NCBI RefSeq assembly: GCF_008831285.2
Contig: NC_045140.1
Span: 4,505,528 to 4,569,527, forward strand
DNA from: Nymphaea colorata
Taxonomy: Eukaryota; Streptophyta; Magnoliopsida; Nymphaeales; Nymphaeaceae
Direction: 5' to 3'
DNA: 64,000 nucleotides
The number at the start of each line of letters is the position of its first letter. Within the stretch, counting starts at the first letter, position 1. Made by a program: the position numbers and the translations under genes. The notes under the pieces are model-generated. The model did no database searches. It saw nothing but the letters and a program-made list of their open reading frames with translations, and was not told the origin of the DNA. Shown here one piece after another: positions 26,412 to 38,047 of the stretch.

Positions 26412-27940
26412 TCATAAAATTAGTTTAATATATATGTTAACGTTTTGATGTATTTGATTGTTAGTTTGTTATGCATGTAAGTGCCCCAAAAAAATTAAAG
26501 GTATTGAATAAGTGCTCCCATAAAAAAAAATTTCTCCAGGTTTTCTTCAAGTTTCAAATTGGAAAAGGATGGTATGGATAAGTTGACATGGCACATAAGG
26601 AATGCATGCATGAACCCACACGCGGATACAAACTCAAATACATGCTGGTATATGCTCTTAAGATTAAAGTGGTTTTATGCTTAATATGATAATTTCCATA
26701 ACATGAAAATTATATATATATATTTAATATGTAATTGAAACAAATGTATATGCTACGGATGAGCAGAAGCGACCCGAAGAAGGGCCAAAGCTCTCTTACA
26801 TTTTTTTTTGTTCTTGAGGTTTAGAATTGTTTTCAGGACTTGGGTGAGATACAAAACATTCTTCACCTACATTGTTGCAGTTCAGTGGTTGGCATTTCAG
26901 TGGAATTGCAACACATAAGAATCACATTGACGATTAAATTGCCAGAACAACCAGCTACACTACAACCTAAAGACAAACACAATTCCATGGTTGTATGGAT
27001 CATAATTTATGTGTTTACGCTAGAAGCAATGTGTAAAAAATACCTTCATAAACCAGGGCCGCCAGTTCCATGAATCGGCCTATTAACTGATTCAGCAGAA
27101 TTGGTTGTGATTCTTGTGAATTGGCCAAAAATAATTAAAAAATGATATTAAAAAATATAAATAAAAAATCATACAGAAACTAATTTCAGTACAAAACACT
27201 AAATAATTAACTTGCCACTTCGGCCGATCTGGACAACATTGCTTGGAAGCTTAAACGCTGCCACAATGTCTATGACAGGACAGCTGTTTGATGCCAACAT
27301 CAAGATAGACGATTTCAGTCAATAACGAGTCCCACTCATGATGATTAATCAGAAGAAACATCAGTGGGGGCTTTATTAGTGCATTCCTCACCACCAACGT
27401 CAAATAATCAGTCTCCCCACTTGCCCAAAAAATCTTAGAGGCAGATTACGAATCGTACCTAATTTGGCTATGTGGGGGTCATAGAGCGATTAGATTCTGA
27501 TTCGATAAATATACGTATAGCCGTCATACATGAAGAAGTTAGGCTTCATAAATGCAATTCATACATCGCCGAATCACACAGTTTCCATGCAGCCCTGAAC
27601 CCCATGATAGATGTACACCTTTGAGCGACTGTCTATATTAGGAGGAGGGCGTGTTCAATTTTTAGAAAGGTCCTTCTACAAAGTCCTTTCTAAGAAGAAC
27701 TTATTCCCCACTGATCAAACGACTCGTGTCTTCAGACCCTAATGCCGGACCCAGTAAACCCGGAATATGTTTACATGTAAAAGTCGGCCCTAACGTCAGA
27801 TAGTTCCACGCTCTTCAAGTCCTAGCCTGACTATAAGGCTGGGCTTGCCTAGCTGACCTGAACAGCTATTACGATAACCAATCATACGTTAGGAATAAAT
27901 GGGATCAAGAGCAAAGAGCAAAGAAGGATAGCTTTGCGTC
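26412..27940. other. Intergenic DNA, no feature recognised
   Basis: No gene, RNA or intact element was recognised here. Confidence 0.5.
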
Positions 27941-27989
27941 TTGTGAAGGGTCAGGTGAATGAAGGACAGGCTCAGGGATGAAGCTGTTG

Positions 27990-28110
27990 GGAAATGCTGG
28001 CCCTCATCCGTTTCCATGGTTTTGTGGAGCCTCTGGACAGCAAGGAATGATGTAAAAGATGGTAGGAAAACGCCTCCAGCTGCCTTGCTGTTTGGATATA
28101 GAAGCTAAGA
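27990..28110 (+). mobile_element. LINE retrotransposon scrap (reverse-transcriptase C-terminal side)
   Basis: One frame reads SMVLWSLWTARNDVKDGRKT, then PPAALLFGYRS and a stop. The LWSLWTARND motif resembles the region behind the zinc-binding reverse-transcriptase domain of plant LINEs. Only about 40 codons are recognisable. Confidence 0.4.
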
Positions 28111-29860
28111 AAATGTAACAACGGTAGAGATGTGTTAATGATTCAGGCTCGGATCATCTAAATGCATAAAAAATCATATTCAATCAAACACAATACAGCA
28201 AAAAACGATCAGATCCCCAGAACTTATTCTGACCATCGCCAGCCCGAATCAATGACCAGCTAGCTTGAAACTGCGAGCAATTGATGAACCACTGAAGCAC
28301 CGATGTTTTCTGGTCAGATGTTTCTAGAACCTTCCATTGATGCTTAAGAACGTCTTGTCGCCCTCTTGCCGTTTTTACAAACCAACATCTTTCTTCAACC
28401 CAGACGAGGTTAACGCAATCAGTGAAGCCTAGATTTTCGAGGTTCAAATCCTACGGGCATCGGATAAGAAACTTGTTCAAGCGCTAACCAACGCTGTTCA
28501 ATGACAAGCAGCTATTGGCGCCGTTCTGCTTTGTCTCATGACAAGCTGTTGGCGTTCAGTTACAAAAACTTGGCTCTAGCCTACCCAGATCATGCCTTGG
28601 GGCACAGTTGGAGAAGAGATTCCTCTTGCAGCCAGGTAATGCCATTGCCACGCAGACAGGAAAATGACTTTTCCTCTTCCTAAAATGTCATCACACTATG
28701 TTAGAAGATGATCCGTGTGCACAAAGAAGCAAACCTTGAGGTCGTAACAATGGATCATCATACACATTCCACACAGAAATCGGCAATTAACAACTGAAAG
28801 TCTGTCTGCAAGAGAACAGAAGATGCATATAATAGACTTCAATAGTTGCTTTCCTATGGTGAAAATATCTAGACAAATGGTATACAAAATACTTAGAACT
28901 GGGAACCCGATTCTTGGTCATAAATATGCAGCTTCTACAAGCTCGAAATCAAGAGTAAAAATCTCGCAAGGCGAGTAGCTAGCACAATGATTAAGGTAAG
29001 CAGCCAACAGTAAAAAAAAAAAACAAAAAAATGATCCAGGAATCTCTCACACCGATAGAGAAGATTCACATTGGATTAGTCCTGAGTGGAGATTGTATGG
29101 CACATCACGGAAAGAAGATTGTGATGAACTGGACAGATATCTCAACCGAGAGCAAAAGCCAAAAAGTGTTCGGGAATCCAGAAATTTTAATGGACTGTCA
29201 AAACCAACTGTGAGAGGTAACATTCCTTCACAGAGAAATGCAGATCCTAACCAGGGAGAAAAAGTTTTCCTAGAAACTTGCCGGACATTGCCGGGATAAT
29301 AAACAAGATGAAAAGGCTTTCACGAAAACCCAAACCAATGCAACTGACTGAGGCCAAACCTAAAAAGAAAAGTTCTGACAAAATGCAATCCTGAAAGGGT
29401 TACCCGGGATCTGTTCCCCCAAACTCTAAATCCGTCATAAGCGTATTGCCTCCATTCATTGAAGAAGCCTGCAGATAATCTTCTCATGAATACTGACATT
29501 CCTTTCTAATTCTTGATCTACTCACTCTTCATATCACCGCAGAGAAGACATAACAAGGAAGTACATCAACCGAGAGCATTAGTAACTATTCTTTCTCTCT
29601 CTCTCCCTCTCTCTAAGAAATATAAAATTGGTGCAAAGCAAGAGCTAATCTGCAGTGCCTATAAAGAGGCCAGGAATAAGGAATCATTTTATCAATCATG
29701 TAGAAGCCATTAATACACGTACGAAAATCCCACTCGAGGAGCCTACCATATTTCTGATCACCAGATTTTAGCCCACTTAGAAAAGCACGCAAACATATGT
29801 GTGCTATTCCAATTATATCATCAGATTACTGAGAATATGGAAGTTACACAAACTTAAGAC
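28111..29860. other. Intergenic DNA 3' of LENG1-like gene, no gene recognised
   Basis: Moderate base composition and several open frames of 60-90 codons on both strands, but no recognisable domain or splice structure. No coding gene can be supported. Confidence 0.5.
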
Positions 29861-29865
29861 ATTAT

Positions 29866-30680
29866 CATTCAGAACTCTGTCAGTTGATGGATGCGTGCTA
29901 TAGAAACTCAAAAAGAATAAGCACTATCACAGTCTCAAGCCCACTCAACCAGCCACAAAAAGAACTACACTAAAATATCAAACAAGATATTTAACAGAAG
30001 ATCCATTTCCTTTTTATATTTTTTTAAATAGTCTGATGATATTTTCCACAACATACAACTTCCCAATCAAAAGAGTATGCACACAGCCAGAAATTAACGA
30101 ACAAAGAAAAGAAGCACAAAAACTGTTTCATCTTGAAGTAACTTTCCCAAGCACAGCTGAAGTGTACCTTCAACTCAGTACCGCACCCCACCCTGTTGAC
30201 CCAGAAGCATTACACCCATGGAAATCAAACTGATGGCCAGCCTCTCATCAGCCTGCCAGCCTAACCAGCTAAACTATGCCCCATATGATGCACTAACAGA
30301 AGAACATTGAAGCTTAAGAAAACTGTCTCTATATTTTGGAAGATGCAGAACCATTGTAAAATCTAAATTTGTAGAAACAGAATTCTGTCAGTTGATATAT
30401 GCGCATTACAGAAACTCAAAAGGAAAAAGCTGCATCACCAACATAGAAATTCAACAAGAAAAAGCAGCACCACCAACCTCAAGCCCAAATGAACCAGCTG
30501 CAAGAAGAATCACTGTAAAATATCGGACAAGATTTTAACAGAAGACCAATTTTCTCTTTCATTTTTTTTTTCAACTGCTGGACTGATATTTTTCACGATA
30601 TACAAATTGCACAATCAAAATAGTATACACACAGTCAAAACTTAGCGAACAAAGAAGAGAAACACAAAAGAGTGTTTCAT
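29866..30680. repeat. Direct duplication of the LENG1 3' flank (two copies about 0.5 kb apart)
   Basis: The copy at about 29868-30140 and the copy at about 30378-30684 share a series of matches. These include GAATTCTGTCAGTTGAT (one mismatch), CAAGCCCA...CCAGC, TTTAACAGAAGA, CAATCAAAA and GTTTCATCTTGAA, in the same order. The right copy reaches the LENG1 stop codon, so the duplicated piece contains the gene's 3' end. Confidence 0.8.
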
Positions 30681-31777
30681 CTTGAATATCTCCTACTCTG
30701 TCTATCAAATTTTCCATTAACCTTAGACAGCAACAGTCGAGCCCTTTCCTTCTCTTGCTTCTCCCTCTTCATCCTTTCCTCCCTCAGTTCTGCAATTGAT
30801 TTCTTCCCGCTCTTCTTCACAGATTCTGAAACACCAACCACTATGGATATTAATACCGCACCAACAAAGCAAACATGAAAAACGGAAGAATCAGTTAGAC
30901 AACAGTCACGAAACCGCCAAAACAAACATAGAGAAGAAACGGAATCACTTTCCCCAATATCTATATGAACCGTTCGCAATTCTCAAACCCTAGAAACCCA
31001 TTCAGGTCCAATAAAGATGGTATCAAAGATCTCAAGAAACCAGCGGCAGAAAGGAGGAACGTTAAACAGAAAATTGCAACTACAGAACACTAACAATCCA
31101 TTCAATCAAAGGAAGTTGAAATGCTCATCCACAAACCAACAGATTTTTTTTCAAAAGAAGATCGCCAGCAAGAACCAAAGACAAGGAACATAAAAACAAT
31201 ACAACCGAAAAAAAAAGGAATAAAACATTTTACAAACCGCTCGATCGCCGTTCAGAGACGCTCTCAGCTTCGTCAGTCTCCGCCACAACGCCGATCGTCC
31301 GCGAGAGGTACCAGGGCTTCTTCACGCCTGGTCCGGCGACCCCATACCCCATCCGGTACTTCTCGTCCTCCGCCGTCACAACCCTAGGGGGGGCTCCTCC
31401 CTCTTCCGCTTCACCTGCCCCTTCTTCCGGTCATCCGACCGTTCCTTCTCGCCTTTGTCTTCTCCTTCACCGCCGAAGGGGAAGACCTTGAGGCCCTCAA
31501 AGAGGTTGATGTGCCCGGAATCCGAAGTCGCCTGTTCATCCTGAACGGAAGATGGGCCAGAATCGGGAGCCTCTTCGTTGGTTCGAGAGGGAAGGCCGCG
31601 GAGGGCTCTGAGGCGCTCAAGGCGGAACTCAGCGTCCCGCCGCCTGGCCTGCTCCTGCTTCAACTGCTCCTCCTTGGCCGCCGCCTCTTCGTCTCGCCGG
31701 ACCTTCTCCCGATTCTCATAGTTGTAGACGTTCCACCTCTTCTGCGGGAGGATGTTGAGCCCTCCGTGTCCTCCCAT
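30677..31777 (-). CDS. LENG1: LENG1-like protein with N-terminal Cir_N domain (frame broken at a C-run)
   Basis: Homologue of leukocyte receptor cluster member 1, a small nuclear-type protein of the Cir_N family (N-terminal domain of the CBF1-interacting corepressor CIR); its exact role in plants is unclear. Exon 1 (31238-31777) starts MGGHGGLNILPQKRWNVYN, the Cir_N signature, and continues through a charged coiled-coil-like stretch. Exon 2 (30677-30825) encodes GKKSIAELREERMKREKQ and ends at TGA. The 412-bp intron is GT-AG, in phase 1. Inside exon 1 the frame breaks at seven C on the coding strand (31388-31394). Upstream reads KRKREEPP; downstream the family-like RVVTAEDEKYRMGYGVAGPG appears one frame over. 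Adding one base or removing two would give about 228-229 residues, close to the family size. This is either a real lesion or a homopolymer sequence error. No other defect was seen. Confidence 0.85.
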
Positions 31778-32013
31778 CTCACCCTTCACGGTGCACAGAA
31801 GTCCACAGAACGCAGAGAGATGGCCTTTATGAAACAATTTCTCAGCTATCCCCGTCAGATAAATTTAATAAACTCTGAACTAGTTTCCTGTAATTACAGG
31901 AAAAGTTAAACCCCTTTACTTATATTCATTACTTTGCATTGGGCTGGATGATTTTGGTATCCGGATCGTCAATACGTTGATTTGAGATGAATATCCCATC
32001 GAACCGATTAAAA

Positions 32014-32096
32014 AAAATTGGATATAAAAAAAATTTTAATATCTCATTCAAAAATTGGATATAAAAAAAATTTTAATATCTCATTCAAAAATTGGA
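32014..32096. repeat. Tandem duplication, about 38-bp unit
   Basis: The segment containing ATTGGATATAAAAAAAATTT and ATATCTCATTCAAAA occurs twice in a row, followed by a third partial start. AT-rich, no function evident. Confidence 0.9.
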
Positions 32097-33684
32097 TTGA
32101 ATGACATCCACCAGGATTCCAATATATATAAATATCCGATGAAATTTGGATACGAATTAGAATCAGATTCATAAAAATATTTTTTATCTAATACAATTAA
32201 ATTTAAAAATTGACAAAATCCGATTCAAAATTATCGGACTCGGATTCGAATATAAATTTTTATTTAAATTTGAATTCAAATCTAAATCTAAACATATAAA
32301 TATATAAAAAATAAATATTATTAAGAATATATCCAAGAAAACTTCCAACCTCTCACAACAGATTGTTGGAGACATTGCATCGATAAGTGTGTTTAAGCTG
32401 GACAGAGAGTTTGGATACGTCAAAAGAATTTCACCTCCTTCATGTAGCTTCACAAATTATTACGAGAATTACTAAACGCGAACTTGACTTTCTTTTTGCA
32501 GCTAAAATGTCGTTCATTAAAACCTATGAGCAGCTACAACATAATCAAAAGCGGACTCGAAACTTTCAAAATATAAATATCATATCACAAAAATATAGGA
32601 AAAGACTTAACATCAACATAACATAAGGTAGCTTACACACCAAATTACGTTCCTCTACTCCTTCATGAAGGAATCAAAATCAACCGTTGGATAATCTATT
32701 TCAATATTAACATTGTAATGAAAGTCCTTTGACCAGTTTATAGAACTTCAACCATAGCCTATTACCTTCATAATATTGCAGAATCTTTTAGACGAGGGCT
32801 TTCACCTTGGCACAGATAGATATACAACCGCCATACTCCTTAAAATACATGTACATCTTTTCCAGCACCTCTAACTCGCCTGCAAGTACCTTACCCCTTG
32901 AATTCAATAGTATAAACATACCATTAGTTACGTCACGTTTTGATCTATGTGACCTCAAAGGAAAACATATTTGAAGGTTTTTTATGCTTTACAAAGCATA
33001 TTAAGTTAGAAATAACTCAAATGCGCATTGTGTCTTCCGTCCCCTTTGGCCATTTGATACCCAAGAAGGTGTCCATACATCTAAACCAAATGTCTTCTTT
33101 AATTTAATGGCTGCACCTAGTTTTTCTTCATGAGTCATCTTATTTCTATGCCATCAGATTGGTCAACAACAACAAAAAAAGGTGATTCTCCAGCCACATT
33201 CTAATGTAAAAATAAACTCAATGTTGCAGATATGGAGATTGAATTTAAAGGGCATATTAAAGAATACAACAAAGTTAGACACAAAAATAGAAAGTGGTGT
33301 TGATAGAATCCAAGTAATGTATAGTTTTGGGTGAACAGAAAGGACATTTCATTCTGTCTCTCCACTCAAAACCAAAGCCCTCAACCCTTTCTCCTATCCT
33401 CTAAAGATAACATACCTATTTTTGGTGTCTCATGGTGATGACCATGCTATCTTGCATATTAGTGCTGATTTTTGCAGCATATGAAAATCTTCTCGATGAA
33501 GAAATGAAAATCACGAACAACATCATCCAAATAAAAAAATTCAATTGATAAAAACAAGCATACACAAGGATATCTATTATCACCTCAAATGGCATAGCAT
33601 ATGTGCTAATACCAACTACAGCAAAAGGCGACTTGATTCATATTTTCAGAACTTTTCTAGTGATGATAAAAGTTTGGTTTCTAT

Positions 33685-33688
<4 letters not shown>

Positions 33689-33721
<33 letters not shown>
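33689..33721. repeat. GA microsatellite
   Basis: About 16 uninterrupted GA units, located 0.34 kb upstream of the RGP start codon. GA/CT tracts are frequent in plant core promoters, but the role here is unknown. Confidence 0.95.
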
Positions 33722-33728
<7 letters not shown>

Positions 33729-34060
33729 TAGTGTTTCTCAAATCATCTTGACTTGATGATTATTGTCAAAAGAATTCGTTGAAGAAAGAAGATCAGAAAA
33801 AGATCTGACCACACTTTTCTTCTATTCTATAGGAATGGGTGCCAGAATTTCTAAAAAAGACCACAAAAGAATCGCCTGAGGGATCGGGTCGTCGTTCTCC
33901 TTGACATGCTTTCCAAGAACATCTCTTCACTCAGTCGCTTCACTCTTCTTAATATATGGGGGCAAGCACTTCCTGTTACAGATCTAACCTTTGTTCCAAA
34001 GAACAGCAAAAGCAGGAAGAAAGAGTTGAGATCAGAGGGAAGGAAGGAAGAATGTTTAAG

Positions 34061-35101
34061 ATGGTGGAAGACGACGAGGTGGATATCGTGATCGCAGCAC
34101 TCAACCAGGACCTCGGATTCTTGGAAGAATGGCGATCCTTGATTTCGCGATTTCATATCATAATCGTCAAAGATCCTGAACTTGATTCTGGTCTCCAGAT
34201 TCCCCCAGATTTCCCGAGTCTGTCTGTCTACACCCGATCCGACATGGAGGCGCGAATAGGCCCCGAATCACTCTCCTTGCTTCGGTTCACTGGCTTCTCT
34301 ACTCGGTACTATGGGTACCTCCTGTCTAAGCGGCGGTACGTCGTATCCATAGATGCTGATTGCGTACCGCTCAAGGACAATCTTGGCCGTCCGATCGATA
34401 TCGTGAGACAACACTTGGCAAATCTGACGACACCTGCCACTCCTCTCTTTTTCAATACTCTCTACGACCCATATGCCAAGGGGTCGGATTTCGTTCGTGG
34501 GTATCCTTTCGGTCTACGGTGCGGTGTGAATTGTGCGGTATCTTGCGGGCTTTGGCTCAACATACCAGACTTTGATGCATCTATTTTGAAGTCCGGGAAG
34601 CGCAATGATAGACTTGTAGATGCGGTGCTGACGGTACCCAAGGGTACCATGCTTCCATTGAGCGGTGTGAATGTTGCATTTGACCGGGAATTGATCGGAC
34701 CGGCTTTGTTCTCCGGGTTGATATTGGCTGGAGAAGGGAAGGTCCGACATGAGACGGTTGAAGATCTATGGTGTGGGATGTGTGTGAAGGTGGTATGCGA
34801 TCACTTGGGGTATGGTATCAAGAGCGGTATGCCATACGTACAAAGAGGTGGCGATGGCGAAACTGAGCAGGAGATCCAGATGGAGCGTACCATGGAAGGT
34901 ACCAGCCTCCTTGAGGTGGCGGTTCCATTCTTCCAAACCATGAGGTTGCCTCAGTCCGCGGTGACCGCAGAAGAATGCATTGTGGAGATGGCAAAACTGG
35001 TCAGAGAGGAGCTCGGACGCGCTGACCCGAGCTTTGCTCGAGCCGCGGATGCCATGGAGGAGTGGGTGCGCCTGTGGAGGTCTATGCATACCAAGCAGTG
35101 A
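34061..35101 (+). CDS. RGP5: Reversibly glycosylated polypeptide / UDP-arabinopyranose mutase-like protein (RGP5 type)
   Basis: GT75-family protein. Family enzymes interconvert UDP-arabinopyranose and UDP-arabinofuranose at the cytosol/Golgi surface for wall polysaccharides. The start at 34061 has a good context (AAGATGG) and gives 346 residues, the usual family length. In-frame ATGs at 34052 and 33956 would add 3 or 35 residues. Family blocks occur in order: VDIVIAALN (8-16), the metal-binding region VSIDADC (95-101), [20 protein letters not shown] (127-146), RGYPFGLR (146-153), [11 protein letters not shown] (162-172), AGEGKVRHETVEDLWCGMC and DHLGYG. The arginine-containing FVRGYPFGLR segment corresponds to the family's glycosylation site region. 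The acidic triad is DAD (98-100) instead of DDD. The gene is uninterrupted, with no introns, and ends EEWVRLWRSMHTKQ. It is the only full-length RGP in the array. Confidence 0.92.
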   Translation: MVEDDEVDIVIAALNQDLGFLEEWRSLISRFHIIIVKDPELDSGLQIPPDFPSLSVYTRSDMEARIGPESLSLLRFTGFSTRYYGYLLSKRRYVVSIDADCVPLKDNLGRPIDIVRQHLANLTTPATPLFFNTLYDPYAKGSDFVRGYPFGLRCGVNCAVSCGLWLNIPDFDASILKSGKRNDRLVDAVLTVPKGTMLPLSGVNVAFDRELIGPALFSGLILAGEGKVRHETVEDLWCGMCVKVVCDHLGYGIKSGMPYVQRGGDGETEQEIQMERTMEGTSLLEVAVPFFQTMRLPQSAVTAEECIVEMAKLVREELGRADPSFARAADAMEEWVRLWRSMHTKQ

Positions 35102-35700
35102 AGTTGGGTACTATTTGGTACCAATTCTTTTGATTAGTATAGTTGCTTAGATGATAATGGTGCATATAGTTGAAGGGGCCTTACTTCTATCGCAATTTTA
35201 TGGATCGGACCGGACATTTGGTCCTGCCGTGCAATTCAAGAATGTAACAAGTCTTTTTTGGTGTTTCTGTTAGGGATTTAAAAGAGTCGGGCTTAGATCT
35301 GATCCAGAAATTGCTAAGTCAAGTTAAATTTATTCCCAATTTTGCAATGTCATTGTATTCAGATTTTATTCAGTTCCACATTTGATTCAGATAAGAACCT
35401 AAATTTGAAAGAAATTTGTAGGCCAAACACTTCATTTCAATGAATCATATTTTCTTTTGCAAACTTGAAGTTGTGAATTTAAAGTTAGATTCGAATCAGA
35501 TTTGGATGGAGAGTTCGGATTCAAATTCAAATATGTTAACATCCGATAAATTGGATAATCCAATTCATTGACATCCGAAGTAAATTGTCAACTAAGTGTG
35601 ATAAATGCTCAACGTGACGAGATCCAAAAAAAGAGCATGCTTCCCCTGTTCCTGGCATCTCAAGAACAGGATGAACAAAGAGGACTTTGGGACACAGGCT
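35102..35700 (+). repeat. RGP 3' flank block, copy 1
   Basis: Sequence following the RGP stop (AGTTGGGTACTATTTGGTAC, then GGATCGGACCGGACATTTGG and TAGGGATTTAAA) recurs behind three truncated RGP copies at 40597, 49513 and 62632. It shows that duplication included non-coding downstream DNA. Confidence 0.85.
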
Positions 35701-36300
35701 GGAATTGGCGATTAGCCCTGCAAATACCCCTTTGGGATGTGAGCAGGGCTAATGCCCACCCAAAAAATATCAAAATCACCCTCAAAGGGGTGTTTTTTTT
35801 TGTAAGAAAAGGGGGCCTGCGTCGTTGTAGGCCCCAGCTGGGTGCTGGGACTACCCGTGTGGTAGTGCGCTAAAGCTATTGCGTAGCACGACTTGCGATC
35901 ACACGACTTTGCATCACGCGTCTGCGTGTCGCGGGACATGTGAACTATTTTTTTAAGCATATAATGTTAGTTTTTTTTGAAAGCATAAAAATTCATTTTG
36001 TTTGTTACAAATGGGTGGTCGACTCCATTTTGAGCTACTCCGAACTCGCTCCAAATCCGATTTTGGTTCAGTCGATTGTCGACTTGTTCGAGCGTGTGAC
36101 TTGGGTTTAAAAACCCATTTTGGAGTGAGAAATAAGTTTTTAAAACAAAGGGACGGTCATGTTGTCGTTTTGAACTCGAGTCGAATTTCAGGTTTGAAAC
36201 ACTTGATTTGGATCTGGACTACGGCTTTGGACTAATTTAAGTCCAAAAATTGGGTTTTGTGTTTTGATAAAAGAGCTTATCATTTCAGAAAAATTTAGGG

Positions 36301-36346
<46 letters not shown>

Positions 36347-36700
36347 GTCATAGAAACAACATATTATAGTAATAGGATCAGAATTTTGGTTTATACCTTA
36401 CACCCAACTAAGGCTGGGCACCGAGGTGGGCTGCCGGCAAGTACCTGGTACCCAGCCCGACTTGGGCCCGGACCCCAAAAAAAGGCACCAGGCAGACCCG
36501 ATAAATGTTTTTAATATTTATTTAATTAATTAAATATATAAATATAATATTTTATTGCAATTAATTATATTTTATACATTATTTTATATTAAAAATATAT
36601 TTTTAATTTAATCGGGCTATGCCCGGGTTTCATGTGTCGGCCCGGCCTGACGCCTGGGATGACAGCCAAGGTCCAAGGCTGTACCAGTGTTTAGTGTGAT
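35700..36700. repeat. Dispersed 1-kb repeat E, copy 1
   Basis: Collinear with 43146-44230. The left part has an 11-bp inverted repeat ATTAGCCCTGC (35711-35721) / GCAGGGCTAAT (35743-35753). Next come GGGGGCCTGCGTCGTTG and a CG-rich patch. A TA microsatellite (36308-36343) and a CCCGACTTGGGCCC-type patch (about 36457-36470) follow. No coding sequence. It may be a non-autonomous transposon. Confidence 0.8.
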
Positions 36701-37091
36701 TTCAATATATGTCAGCTACTACAACACACTCCTATGAAGATATTAAGCGCAGCTAACAGTCACCATGTAGAAGAACTGACATATAGAATGAGGTAAGGGA
36801 TCCTTAGCCAACAGTCCATCTCAGGGAACCTAAACTAACAGTCCACCCCAAGATGAGGGATCAGCACCATCTCTCCCTCATCTCCACCCAGAACCAGCCT
36901 TTCCACCACCATTACTGTTACCAATATCAGGATCTAAGGTCCATGCTATCACTTTAAAACTAAGAATTTGGGGTCCAATGGAAACTGTAGGAGGAGGGGT
37001 TCCACTTCAAAGCCATGGATCAGAAAAATCGTCGGTTATCTCAAACCACCATGGATCTCAGATGCATAGTAAACAAGCATTGGCTTACGGG

Positions 37092-37269
37092 CAGTGGCGA
37101 AGCTAGAAATTTCTTATTAAGGGGCGCTCTAAGTATAAATTTCAAACTTGAATGGGCATTCACATGTAAAAAATGAAAAATTAATGAGGCTTTTATACAT
37201 AAATAATGTAAGCTTATTGGTCTGGTGTGGGCAATTGCCCACTCCAGCCACAATGTGGCTCCGCCACTG
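37092..37269. mobile_element. hAT-type MITE, 178 bp, with 8-bp target site duplication
   Basis: Begins CAGTGGCGAAGC and ends GCTCCGCCACTG, an inverted terminal repeat with one mismatch. It is flanked on both sides by CTTACGGG (37084-37091 and 37270-37277). An 8-bp duplication with CAG-starting termini is the hallmark of hAT insertion. The inside holds a palindromic GTGGGCAATTGCCCAC and no coding sequence. Confidence 0.9.
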
Positions 37270-37379
37270 CTTACGGGAGCTGATTGAGTCCCTAAAACGT
37301 CTTTGTATCGTCAACGCATTCATAAAATTAACTATGTATACTATTTCGACATGTGCCGGTTAAAATTATACTATCGTCT

Positions 37380-38047
37380 TTGTACTGGTGTTTGGTGTTG
37401 ATGTCAAGCTGAAATGTACAAATCTCGTGAAGTCTATCCCAAATTTGCCTACAAGTTGACGATAGAAGGACATAGTTGTGTTCATTTGCCTACATATGGG
37501 TGTTCCTAAATGGCTGCCACTCCCGTGCTATACCCATGTTGTGCTGGTGCTAGTACTGATACTAGTGCTTCTCTGACATAAGCAAGTTCGTTGTGGTCAG
37601 TTGAATTGGGACAAAGCTGATCACTCAAAATGTGCACCAAACTAAACTAGCACTGGTAGAACAAGTTTATATGTAAATAAAAATAAATAAGACTGCTAAA
37701 TGTATAAATAACTATATAATATTCACTCCCCCACACCACTTTTTTTTGAAAAACTTTTTTGCATATCCACCTCTATTAGCATCCGTGCTACACCCTGTGC
37801 CCGTGTGATATAGCTACAAATTTAGCTTAATTGGCTTTATCATGCCAATCCATGATCATGTCAAAATTGTGTTGTGAATTGAAACATATGATAACCACAC
37901 AAGAAAGATATCAAATCACATGATCACCACAATTCACTGAAGTTGTCCATAGAACAACATGGAGACTACCTAAACAAGTGAAAATAAAAAGGATGAAAGA
38001 GAGCATTATGTTTAACAACATACATTAGGTTTGACATATAAGTACTC
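37380..38047. repeat. BAHD 3' flank block, copy 1
   Basis: Matches 58690-59600 behind BAHD copy 3: shared TGATACTAGTGCTTCTCTGAC-like, AATTGGGACAAAGCTGATC and CAAACTAAACTAGCAC segments. Its last 170 bp also match 46330-46501 behind copy 2. This supports segmental duplication of whole BAHD neighbourhoods. Confidence 0.75.

Larger units (their letters stand above)
31910..33850. other. Intergenic DNA between LENG1-like and RGP genes
   Basis: AT-rich. The minus strand at about 32640-33150 shows several interrupted open stretches that could be an old coding relic, but no family was recognised. A GA microsatellite occupies 33689-33721. Confidence 0.5.

Noticed and set aside
28430-28460. GGTTCAAATCC motif resembling a tRNA T-loop
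   Set aside because: The flanking bases do not form a T-stem, and no acceptor or anticodon arm could be placed.
31511-31909. Plus-strand open frame of 132 codons
   Set aside because: Antisense to LENG1 exon 1. The GC-rich exon keeps the opposite frame open by composition.
32640-33200. Interrupted open stretches on the minus strand
   Set aside because: Possible coding relic, but the frames are broken several times and no family was recognised.
34766-35089. Minus-strand open frame of 107 codons
   Set aside because: Shadow of the RGP gene on the opposite strand.
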